A stretch of DNA of 64,000 nt, taken from DATBJJ01 sp963750915 (GTDB taxonomy: Bacteria > Acidobacteriota > Vicinamibacteria > Vicinamibacterales > 2-12-FULL-66-21). Shown one piece after another: positions 19,266 through 27,028 of the stretch. Position 1 is the stretch's first letter. Each line of letters begins with the position of its first letter. The position numbers and the translations under genes were made by a program. Location of the stretch: the NCBI GenBank assembly GCA_963750915.1, contig CAVVSF010000008.1, forward strand, positions 558,001 to 622,000, given 5' to 3'. Below the pieces are notes generated by a model that was given only the letters and a program-made list of their open reading frames with translations, was not told where the DNA came from and did no database searches.

Positions 19266-19361
19266 GGGGTCAGACCATGGTCTGACCCCATACGGACAGG
19301 TGGGGGTCAGCCTATGGTCTGGCCCCACGTATAGATTGGGGTCAGACCATGGTCTGACCCC
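19266..19361. repeat. Three REP-like palindromes, GGGGTCAGACCA and complement
   Basis: Perfect 24-bp palindromes (GGGGTCAGACCA followed by its exact complement) occupy 19266-19289 and 19338-19361. A degenerate copy with TCAGCCTATGGTCTGG lies between them at about 19302-19326. They sit between the TonB receptor promoter region and the NTF2-like gene stop. A fourth copy is at 38710-38733. Confidence 0.9.
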
Positions 19362-19369
19362 AGCTGCCG

Positions 19370-19873
19370 TTACTTGGAGGGCGCGGCTGGCGCCTTCGCG
19401 GGCGCGAGGGGCGGCAGGAACGCGTTGCCGGCGATCAGCCAGCGGCCGTTCGTGCGAACGATGGTGTTCAGGTAACGGCCGCGCGTCGGCGATCCGGCCG
19501 GCGGCATCCCGCCGGCGATCTGGAACGTGCCTTCCGCCACGTAGACGTCCTGCGACGCGCGCGCGGTCTGCCCCGGCGTCAACCCGATCTTCGATCCGCG
19601 GTAGGCGCTGGCGAACGCGGCGGAGAACGCCTGCTCGATCGCCGCCCGGCCGACGGTCACCTTGCCGTCGAGTCCGATCCGCAGTGCCTCCGCCGTGTGC
19701 AGCGCGGTGATCGCCTTGGCGTCTCCCTTGGCCCACGCCTGCGCGTACGCCTCCGTCAGCCGCCGCACTTCGCCATCGCTCGGCGCCTGTCCGTGCAGCG
19801 CGCCGCCAGCCATCAGCGTCGTCATGAACGTGACGCCAGCCACCCACGCCATCGGTCGAGTCATCGTTGTCAC
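19370..19873 (-). CDS. SnoaL-like/DUF4440 NTF2-fold exported protein
   Basis: The 167-residue product begins MTTMTRPMAWVAGVTFMTTLMAGGALHGQ, a signal peptide. The rest is one NTF2-like domain: EVRRLTEAYAQAWAKGDAKAITALHTAEAL, then GRAAIEQAFSAAFAS, then YLNTIVRTNGRWLIAGNAFLP. The family includes ketosteroid-isomerase-like and SgcJ/EcaC proteins, often without known activity. The GTG start at 19873 overlaps the kinase stop by 4 bases (GTGA), so translation may be coupled; ATG 19864 is an alternative. Function cannot be assigned. Confidence 0.75.
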   Translation of the reverse strand: MTTMTRPMAWVAGVTFMTTLMAGGALHGQAPSDGEVRRLTEAYAQAWAKGDAKAITALHTAEALRIGLDGKVTVGRAAIEQAFSAAFASAYRGSKIGLTPGQTARASQDVYVAEGTFQIAGGMPPAGSPTRGRYLNTIVRTNGRWLIAGNAFLPPLAPAKAPAAPSK

Positions 19874-22800
19874 CCTTCGTCAGCCCGCATCGGCTGGGCG
19901 CTCGTCAGCGAGTGCACGGCCGCCGCCAGCTCGTTGGGCTGCACCGGCTTTGCGAGGTGCAGCTGGAATCCTGTCTGCAGCGAGCGCGTCCGATCCGCCG
20001 TGCGCGCGTACGCGGTCAGCGCCGCGGCCGGCAGTCCGCCCTGACGTTCGCGCGGTCTCGCCCGGATCCGACGCATCAGCTCGTAGCCGTCGGTGCCGGG
20101 CAGGCCGATGTCGAGGACAGCGGCGTCGAACGGCTCGCGATCGATCGCCGCCAGCGCTTCGTCGGCGCTGGTCGCGGTGACGACCGTCGCGCCGGCGAAC
20201 GAGAGCACGTCGCGGGCCATCTGCAGCGCGTCGGCGTCGTCGTCCACGAGCAGGACACGCCGGCCGCCGAGGTCGGCGAGATCGAGTGCCACCGGCGTCG
20301 GCAGCGTGTCGACGGCCGGATGGACGCGCTCGGTCTCGCGCGTGTCGTCGTGGACGATCATCAACGGCAGCTCGACGCGGACGGTCGTGCCGCGGTCCTT
20401 GCCCGGGCTCGTCACTTCGATCCGGCCGCCATGCGCTTCGACGAGATGGCGGCAGATCGCCAGCCCGAGGCCGAGCCCGCCGTGCGCCCTAGTGAACGCG
20501 CTGTCGGCCTGGCGGAAGCGCTCGAAGAGGTAGGGCACGAACTCCGGCGCGATGCCTTCCCCGGTATCGCTGACGCTGATCTCGACCTGCGAGTGGACGC
20601 GCTGCAGCAGCACCTGGACCCGGCCGCCGCGGGGCGTGAACTTGATCGCGTTCGACAGCAGGTTCCACACCACCTGCTGCAGCCGCTGCGCATCCCCCGC
20701 CACCGGAACGCCCGGCTGATCGATCGTCGACTGGACACGGACGCCCTTCGCCGACGCCGCCGGCGACACCGTTTCCAGCGCCTCGTTGATCACGCGCGAC
20801 AGGTTCACCGGGCCGACGTCCAGCCGGAGCTTGCCGGTGATGATCCGCGAGACGTCGAGGACATCGCTGATCAGCTGCTCCTGCAGCTTGGCGTTGCGCT
20901 CGATGGTCGCCAGCACCGACGCCAGCCGCTCCTGCGGGATGACGCCGCCGCGCACCATCTGGGTGTAGCCGAGCACGGCGTTGAGCGGGGTCCGCAGCTC
21001 GTGCGACAGCGTCGCCAGGAACTCGTCCTTCAAGCGGTTCGCCGCCTCCGCCTCGCGCTTCGCCGAGGCAAGGCTGGTGACGTCGTAGGCGATGACAACG
21101 ATGGTGTCGACGCGGCCGTCCGCATCGAAGATCGGCTGGTAGACGAAATCGAACGCGCACTCCTGCGGCTCGAGCCCGGGGCCGCCCACCAACTCTACCC
21201 GCAACGACCGGCCGACGAACGGCTCGCCCGAGGACCGCACGGCGTCGAGCAGATCGTAGATGCCTTGATCCTTGAGCTCCGGCAGCGCCTCGCGAATCGG
21301 CAGGCCGACGACGTCGCGGCCGCCGACGAGATCGCGATAGAGCTGATTCGCCAGCTCGAAGACGTGATCGGGGCCGCGCAGCAGCGCGATCGCCACCGGC
21401 GCGTTCGAGAAGAGGCTCGCCATCCGCGCGGCGTGCCGCTGCTCGAGGTCTCGCGCCCTCGCCTTCACCAGCTGCGCGTCGACGCGCGCGATCAGATCGC
21501 GGGCCGTGAACGGCTTGATCAGGTAGTCGTCGGCCGACGCCGCCAGCCCCTCGAGCCGCGCCTCCTCGCCGGCGCGGGCCGACAGCATGATCACCGGGAT
21601 GGACTGCAGCGACACGTCGGCACGCAGCTCCCGCAGCAGCCCGAAGCCGTCGAGCTCCGGCATCATCACGTCGGTGACTATGAGGTCCGGCCGCCGCGCC
21701 CGCGCCGCGGCGAGCGCCTGCCGCCCGTTTGCGACCGCCTCCACGTCCCAGTGCTCGCCGAGCAGCCGCTGCGCGTAGTCGCGCATGTCGCGGTTGTCGT
21801 CGGCGAGCAGCACACGGGCAGTGACCGCCGGCAGGCCGGCCGGAGCCGCAGCCCCGGCGCTCTCGACGTTCGCCCCTCCATCCCCGCCCGGCAACCACCG
21901 CATCGCTTCGGCGACGAACGACGCCGCCGACTCCGGTGCCGCCGCGGCCCGGCGCGGCCCGATCTGGTCCGGCGGCAGGTGCGCGCGGCCGAACGGCACG
22001 ACGACGCGAAACGTCGTCCCCTGCCCTTCCTGGCTCTCCGCCGAGAGCTCGCCGCCGTGCAGCCGGACGAGCTCCTGCACCAGCGCCAGCCCGATTCCCG
22101 ATCCCTCGTGGCTTCTCCCTCGCGTGCCCTCGACGCGATGGAAGCGTTCGAAGATGCGCGGCAGCTCGTTCGCCGGGATGCCGGCGCCGGTGTCTTCGAC
22201 CGTCAGCACCGCGCGATCGCCGTCGACGCCGGTGCGGACGAGGACGTGGCCGTTCAGCGTGAACTTGAACGCGTTGGAGATCAGGTTCAGCACGACCTTC
22301 TCCCACATCTCGCGATCGAGATAGACGTGCTGCGGCAGCGGCGGCGTCTCCACCCGGTAGTCGAGGCCGGCGCGATCCATCGCCGAGCGGAACGTGCTGG
22401 CGAGATCCGCCGTGAACGCGGCGAGGTCGACCGGCTCGAACTGGGCCCGGACGCGCCCGGCCTCGATGCGCGAGAACTCGAGCAGCGTGTTCACCAGTTT
22501 CAGCAGCCGCAGGCTGTTGCGGTGCGAGACATCGAGCTGTTCCTGGACCTTTGCCGGCAGCGCGTCGCCTATGCGCTGCAGTTCTTCGATTGGCCCCATG
22601 AGCAGCGTCAGCGGCGTCCGGAACTCGTGGCTGACGTTGCTGAAGAACGTCGTCTTCGCGCGATCGAGCTCGGCCAGCGCCGTCGCACGGCGTCGCTCTT
22701 CCTCGTAGGTCCGCACCTTCGCGAGGCCGGCGGCAATCTGCCCGACGAACAGGTCGACGAAGCTTCGATAGGTGTCGTCGAACGGCCGGTAAGGGTTGAG

Positions 22801-23679
22801 CCCCGCCACGATGACCCCGGCGCACCCCTGCCCGGACTGCTCGATCGGGGCGATAATCGCGTGCGTCGGTGCTTCCGGCCATGGCCCTGTCGGCAGCGGC
22901 GCGACCCGGTCCGACAGTTCGACCACAACCGGCGCGCCTTGCGCCGCGGCCAGCGGCCACGGCGCCGCGTCGTCATCCAGCTGCACGATCGCGGCGGCGG
23001 CGGAATGCGTCGCGGCGATGCCGCTCCTCGCGACGAGGACGCACCGGCCGGAATCGTCGAGCAGGTAAATGAGGGTGAACGGCAGGTCCCTGGAACCCGC
23101 CAGCGCGCGCTCGAGGGCGGCAAACAGTTCCGCCTCGGTCGCCGTCGCGGCGAGCGCCGCCGCGGTATCGCGCAGGAGCCCCATCCGCCGCTCGCCGATG
23201 ACCCGCTCCGTCTCTTCGCTGACGACGCACAGGAGGCCGCGGATCGCGCTGGTGTCGTCGCGTACCGGGCTGTAGGAGAACGTGTGATAGGTCTCTTCGG
23301 GATAACCGCTGCGCTCGAGGAAGAGCAGCAGGTCCTGGTCCCACGTCGCCTCGCCGTCGCGCAGCACGCGCGTGATCCGCGGCCGGATCTCCGACCAGAT
23401 CTCGGCCCACACTTCGTGCGAAGGCCGGCCCAGCGCCCACGGGTGCTTGGCGCCGAGCGTCATCTTCCCGTATGCGTCGTTGTACATGAAGGTGATGTCG
23501 GGACCCCATCCCATCCACATCGCGAATCGCGAGGTGAGGAGGACACCGACAATCGTCTTCAGGCTTTGCGGCCACGCGTCGACCGGGCCGAGCGCGGTCG
23601 TCGACCAGTCCTTGGCCCGCATCAGGGCGGGCATCTCGCCGGTGCCGGCGAACGGGTCGTTTCTGATTTCTGACGACAC
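19870..23679 (-). CDS. Hybrid sensor histidine kinase with two kinase cores and two receivers
   Basis: The domain order by rough residue is: PAS (20-150; MWMGWGPDITFMYNDAY), GAF (160-310), first kinase (SHEFRTPL near 345; N box NLISNAFKF near 470; GSGIGLALV), receiver 1 (VTDVMMPELDG near 670), PAS (750-870), second kinase (SHELRTPL near 890; NLLSNAIKF; GLGLGLAI) and receiver 2 (AVLDIGLPGTDG near 1188). Both phospho-accepting histidines and both aspartates are present. No transmembrane helix is visible, so it is a cytosolic multi-step phosphorelay. I chose GTG 23679 because it lies 5 bases past the DinB stop; the frame is open to 23766. Length is 1269 residues. No separate output regulator is nearby. 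The signal is unknown. Confidence 0.88.
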   Translation of the reverse strand: MSSEIRNDPFAGTGEMPALMRAKDWSTTALGPVDAWPQSLKTIVGVLLTSRFAMWMGWGPDITFMYNDAYGKMTLGAKHPWALGRPSHEVWAEIWSEIRPRITRVLRDGEATWDQDLLLFLERSGYPEETYHTFSYSPVRDDTSAIRGLLCVVSEETERVIGERRMGLLRDTAAALAATATEAELFAALERALAGSRDLPFTLIYLLDDSGRCVLVARSGIAATHSAAAAIVQLDDDAAPWPLAAAQGAPVVVELSDRVAPLPTGPWPEAPTHAIIAPIEQSGQGCAGVIVAGLNPYRPFDDTYRSFVDLFVGQIAAGLAKVRTYEEERRRATALAELDRAKTTFFSNVSHEFRTPLTLLMGPIEELQRIGDALPAKVQEQLDVSHRNSLRLLKLVNTLLEFSRIEAGRVRAQFEPVDLAAFTADLASTFRSAMDRAGLDYRVETPPLPQHVYLDREMWEKVVLNLISNAFKFTLNGHVLVRTGVDGDRAVLTVEDTGAGIPANELPRIFERFHRVEGTRGRSHEGSGIGLALVQELVRLHGGELSAESQEGQGTTFRVVVPFGRAHLPPDQIGPRRAAAAPESAASFVAEAMRWLPGGDGGANVESAGAAAPAGLPAVTARVLLADDNRDMRDYAQRLLGEHWDVEAVANGRQALAAARARRPDLIVTDVMMPELDGFGLLRELRADVSLQSIPVIMLSARAGEEARLEGLAASADDYLIKPFTARDLIARVDAQLVKARARDLEQRHAARMASLFSNAPVAIALLRGPDHVFELANQLYRDLVGGRDVVGLPIREALPELKDQGIYDLLDAVRSSGEPFVGRSLRVELVGGPGLEPQECAFDFVYQPIFDADGRVDTIVVIAYDVTSLASAKREAEAANRLKDEFLATLSHELRTPLNAVLGYTQMVRGGVIPQERLASVLATIERNAKLQEQLISDVLDVSRIITGKLRLDVGPVNLSRVINEALETVSPAASAKGVRVQSTIDQPGVPVAGDAQRLQQVVWNLLSNAIKFTPRGGRVQVLLQRVHSQVEISVSDTGEGIAPEFVPYLFERFRQADSAFTRAHGGLGLGLAICRHLVEAHGGRIEVTSPGKDRGTTVRVELPLMIVHDDTRETERVHPAVDTLPTPVALDLADLGGRRVLLVDDDADALQMARDVLSFAGATVVTATSADEALAAIDREPFDAAVLDIGLPGTDGYELMRRIRARPRERQGGLPAAALTAYARTADRTRSLQTGFQLHLAKPVQPNELAAAVHSLTSAQPMRADEG

Positions 23680-23683
23680 GACG

Positions 23684-24178
23684 CTACGTGGCCTTTGGTC
23701 CCTGCGCCAAGGCATCGATCTGGCGGATGGCGCCGAGGTGATATGCAAGATGGGCGGTGCTGCCAATGACGCCGTTCAGTTCCACGTCCGAGAGATCACG
23801 CGGCTGCTCGAGCGCCTGCTGCCAGCGACGGGCCTCGTCCGCGAGCCGCGACCGCAAGGCTGCCCAGCCCTTGTCGTCCACCGTCCCGCGAGTCCAGCTT
23901 GCGGCCCAGTCGGCCGTCGCCCAGGGATTCGGATCGCCGTTACTCCACCTGTTCAACAGCTCGAGGCCATAGCAGACGTGATCGACGTGCGCGGCGATGG
24001 ACGCTCCGCCGGCGCTCGCCGGCCGGGACGCCGCACCGGCGCTGATTTTGTCCAGGGAGCGAAGCAACCCGGCGTCGCCGGGGTTCAACATGTAGGCGTC
24101 GTCGGGCGGCGGTCCGTCGACGAGCTCCGAGAAGAGACGCGCCATCGATGAGTGGAACGCTTCCACGCGAGGAGCCAT
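23684..24178 (-). CDS. DinB-like four-helix protein
   Basis: ATG 24178 gives 164 residues, MAPRVEAFHSSMARLFSELVDG. The DinB/YfiT-like bundle signatures are the histidines in ASIAAHVDHVCYGLELLNRW and in GVIGSTAHLAYHLGAIRQI, which with a third histidine usually bind a metal. The family includes thiol-transfer enzymes and many of unknown role. It ends 5 bases before the histidine kinase start and is probably transcribed with it and the NTF2-like gene. Confidence 0.75.
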   Translation of the reverse strand: MAPRVEAFHSSMARLFSELVDGPPPDDAYMLNPGDAGLLRSLDKISAGAASRPASAGGASIAAHVDHVCYGLELLNRWSNGDPNPWATADWAASWTRGTVDDKGWAALRSRLADEARRWQQALEQPRDLSDVELNGVIGSTAHLAYHLGAIRQIDALAQGPKAT

Positions 24179-24345
24179 CAGGCGTCTGGTTTCATAGATC
24201 GTGCCGGCCGAGCTGCATCTAAAGGATGAGCTTGCCGCAACTCGCGCCGTGCAAAGTCTGGGCGAAATTGGACTCTCGGGCGAGAATCGGGTTGGCGTGC
24301 AGTCGGGCACGGGTGTCCCGGCGCTGGGCAAGGATTGACACAACT

Positions 24346-24654
24346 ATGTACGGACTGATTGGAAAGATGTCGGCGGCCGCCGGCAAGCGTCACGAACTGG
24401 TCGCGGCTCTGCTCGAAGGCACTGGGAACATGCCCGGCTGCCTGAGCTACATCGTCGCGCTCGACCCGGCCGATGCCGACGGCATCTGGATCACCGAGGC
24501 CTGGGATGGACCCGAAAGTCACAAGGCTTCGCTGTCGTTGCCACAGGTTCAGGCGGCGATCGCGAAGGCCAAGCCGATCATCACCGGTTTCAGCAATCGG
24601 GTCGAGACGGTGCCGGTCGGCGGACACGGCCTCGGCGTGACACCGAAGCGCTGA
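24346..24654 (+). CDS. Antibiotic biosynthesis monooxygenase (ABM) domain protein
   Basis: ATG 24346 gives a 102-residue single-domain ABM protein: MYGLIGKMSAAAGKRHELVAALLEG, then GNMPGCLSYIVALDPADADGIWITEAWDGPESHKASL. These ferredoxin-like dimers act as quinol monooxygenases or bind small aromatics. The conserved WITEAW and HKASL histidine region are present. It is divergent from the DinB gene with a spacer of about 170 bp that should hold both promoters. No aromatic-degradation genes lie nearby. Confidence 0.8.
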   Translation: MYGLIGKMSAAAGKRHELVAALLEGTGNMPGCLSYIVALDPADADGIWITEAWDGPESHKASLSLPQVQAAIAKAKPIITGFSNRVETVPVGGHGLGVTPKR

Positions 24655-24698
24655 CGCGCAGCTGAAGCCGCAGGCTAGGCGGCGCCTATAATGGCGGC

Positions 24699-25593
24699 AT
24701 GAGAATGTTTCAGGTCGTGCGAACGTTCCCGGCCGCCGTGATGTTGCTGGGGTCGATCGCGCTGGCAGCAGGTTGCCGTTCCGAACCGGCGCCAGCGCCT
24801 GCCGCGGCACCGGCTCCCGCTCCTGCTCCCGGAGCCGCGCCTGCGGTCGAACGAGAAACACCCGCGGCGGCACCACCGGCGCCTTCGTCGCTCGCGCCGG
24901 CCAGGACTGCCCCGGCGAATGCCGCCCCACCGGCCCGCGCTGCACGCCCTGCCGACACCGCGTCGCGGCCGGCTTCGTCGGCCACGCCGGCAAGCGATGC
25001 CCCCGCCGCGAGCACACCGCCGCCAGCGGCCCCACCGCCGCCGCCACCGCCGCCACCGCCGCGCGAGGTCACGCTCGCCAGCGGCCGCGCGTTGAGCGTC
25101 TACACATCTTCGTCGCTGTCGACGAAGACCAACCAGGTCGGCGAGAGGTTCGTCGGAACGCTGGACGAGGCCATCACCGACGGCGACTGGATCGTGGCCA
25201 GGCGCGGCGCGCGCGTCGAAGGCGTGATCGTCGAAGCGGACGAGGGCGCGCGCGTGAAGGGACTGGCGTCGATCGCGGTCCGGCTGGAATCGCTGGCGCT
25301 CGCCGACGGCCGGACGGTCAAGCTCGAAACCTCAGCCTACCGCCGCGAGGCGAAGTCGACGAAAGGCAAGGACGCGAAGAAGATCGGCGTCGCGACGGGC
25401 GTCGGCGCCGCGATCGGGGCGATCGCCGGCGGCGGCAAGGGCGCGGCGATCGGCGCCGGCATCGGCGGCGGCGCGGGAACCGGCGCAGGTACTGGCGACG
25501 CGCGGTGACCCGGCCGTCATCCCGGCCGAGACGCGTATCCGGTTCACGCTCCAGTCGCCGGTCAGGATCGTCGAACAGCGGGAGCCGCGTTAA
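24699..25593 (+). CDS. Pro/Ala-rich glycine-zipper lipoprotein, one frameshift
   Basis: The leader MRMFQVVRTFPAAVMLLGSIALAAGC has a lipobox (LAAGC), so the protein is lipid-anchored. A long Ala/Pro linker with ten consecutive prolines (residues about 30-125) probably spans cell-wall space. A folded domain follows (REVTLASGRALSVYTSSSLS through ADGRTVKLETSAY), then a glycine zipper (GVGAAIGAIAGGGKGAAIGAGIGGG). One frameshift near 25490 is needed to reach the conserved end RIRFTLQSPVRIVEQREPR with TAA at 25591-25593. The layout recalls envelope proteins with a VirB10-like barrel strand region, but I cannot name a function. Confidence 0.65.
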
Positions 25594-25626
25594 GCGGCGC
25601 GCTGCAAGAACAGCGACGGCTGCGGC

Positions 25627-26829
25627 TCACCTCGCAAGCCGCAGCACCGCGTCCGCCAGCCGGTCGACGTCGCTCATGTCGTTGTAGATTTGCCCGGAGA
25701 TCCGCGCGTAGATTCGGTCGCGGAACGCGTGCACCTGGACTTCGATCTTCTCCTCGAACAGCAGCGCGTCGCGCACTGCCGCGGCCGCCTCGACGGTCGT
25801 GCCGAGTGCCGCCGGCAGCGGCACCGTCGCCATCGCTCCAATCATCGACTCCGGCGTCTCCAGCGTCGTCCCGACGCGCCCGGCCAGATGCTGTCCGCCC
25901 TGCCACGCGATCGTGTGGTTGTAGTCCCGCACGGCCTGCACCCCGAGCTCGCGCATGAACGCAATCGCCGCCGGCGCCGCGAGGTGCGGCGAGGGATCGC
26001 GGGTCCCCGGCAGGTCGAACTCGGCGCTGAACCCGCGGTCGAGCCCCCACGAGATGCAGTTGGCATGCAGCTCGGCATGCCGTTCCGGCGGCGCCCAGAG
26101 GATGCCGCTGCTCCGCGGCACCCACAGCCATTTGTGCAGGTTGCCGACGTACCAGTCGACGCCGAGCGACGGGATATCGAGTGCCAGCGCGCCGGGCGCG
26201 TGGGCGCCGTCGGCCAGCACCGCCACGCCGCGGGCGCGCAGGCGTTCGGCGATCGCCGCGAGCGGAAGCACCAGCCCGCTCTCCGACGTCACGTGATCGA
26301 CGACGGCGACGCGCGTCGCCGGCGTGATCGCCCGTTCAAAGGCCTCGATCACCTGCTCCGGCGACCGCACGGGGTACGGCATCGCGGCGGTGGACACCGC
26401 CGCGCCGCGTTCGCGCGCCGCGAAGGCAACGGCGCGATTGACGCCGCCATAACCGAAGTCGGAAACGAGAACCTCGTCGCCTGGACGCAGGGAAAACGAC
26501 CGGAGGATGGCGTTGACGCCGGTGGTCGTGTTGTCGACGAACGCGAGATCATCGCCGCGGACACCCACCAGCTCGCCGACGACGTCGGCGGCCTGACGGA
26601 GGCGCGGCTTGAGGCCGCGCGGCTGGCCGACCACGATCTCGGTCAGCTCGCGGAGGAGATAGCGGCTCGGGTTGGCTTCGATCTCGTCGAGGATGGCGCG
26701 CTGCGCGTCGAGCACACGCCGGGGCGTGACCCCGACCGTGCCGTGGTTCAAATAGGTCAGGCCAGGCTCGAGCGGCCACGACGCCCGCATCTCATGTCCG
26801 AATGCCGTCACGGTGTCTCCTTCTGTCAC
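25627..26829 (-). CDS. Class V aminotransferase (isopenicillin-N-epimerase/cysteine-desulfurase-like)
   Basis: The 400-residue protein is a fold-type I PLP enzyme. TYLNHGTVGVTPRRVL is the N-terminal substrate loop. VDNTTTGVNAIL binds the cofactor phosphate, DHVTSESGLVLPL and ADGAHAPGALALDI hold the pyridine-pairing Asp and His, and the Schiff-base lysine is in GNLHKWLWVPR. This HKW type is closest to CefD-like isopenicillin-N epimerases and relatives. There is no biosynthetic cluster nearby, so the reaction is unknown. There is no signal peptide. The gene is divergent from the GH31 gene. Confidence 0.83.
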   Translation of the reverse strand: MTEGDTVTAFGHEMRASWPLEPGLTYLNHGTVGVTPRRVLDAQRAILDEIEANPSRYLLRELTEIVVGQPRGLKPRLRQAADVVGELVGVRGDDLAFVDNTTTGVNAILRSFSLRPGDEVLVSDFGYGGVNRAVAFAARERGAAVSTAAMPYPVRSPEQVIEAFERAITPATRVAVVDHVTSESGLVLPLAAIAERLRARGVAVLADGAHAPGALALDIPSLGVDWYVGNLHKWLWVPRSSGILWAPPERHAELHANCISWGLDRGFSAEFDLPGTRDPSPHLAAPAAIAFMRELGVQAVRDYNHTIAWQGGQHLAGRVGTTLETPESMIGAMATVPLPAALGTTVEAAAAVRDALLFEEKIEVQVHAFRDRIYARISGQIYNDMSDVDRLADAVLRLAR

Positions 26830-27028
26830 ACGTCGCCGCCGCAGGGAACTACAGATTACTGCGGGAGCGTACGCGCAGCCGCCGCCACATCAGAGGGCCG
26901 GGGAGCGAATGGACTGTCCTCGGGCGCTCGAAGCCCATCATCACTCCGAATAACGCCATAAGGCCGTTAGCCATTACTCTCAGTGCGATCTGCGTCAGCT
27001 CCGTTATCCAGGTAAGGTTCCTCCACCG
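26830..27028. promoter_or_regulatory. Divergent intergenic region, aminotransferase / GH31
   Basis: About 200 bp of lower GC content separate divergent starts. CAGGTAAGGTTCC just upstream of ATG 27029 gives an AAGG ribosome site. No confident promoter boxes are seen, although both genes must start transcription here. Confidence 0.4.

Noticed and set aside
19867..23673. A 1268-codon open frame on the plus strand opposite the hybrid kinase
   Set aside because: Its product is Arg/Gln/Asp-rich with no domain. It mirrors the real kinase gene, a common shadow in GC-rich DNA.
24699..25593. Glycine-zipper lipoprotein as a TrbI/VirB10 conjugation component
   Set aside because: It has a Pro-rich linker and a similar strand pattern, but no other type IV secretion gene is present and the length is too short.
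26849..27010. Minus-strand frame upstream of GH31 with a hydrophobic MANGLMALFGVMMGF segment
   Set aside because: No ribosome site, unlike codon use and position in a divergent promoter region make chance more likely.
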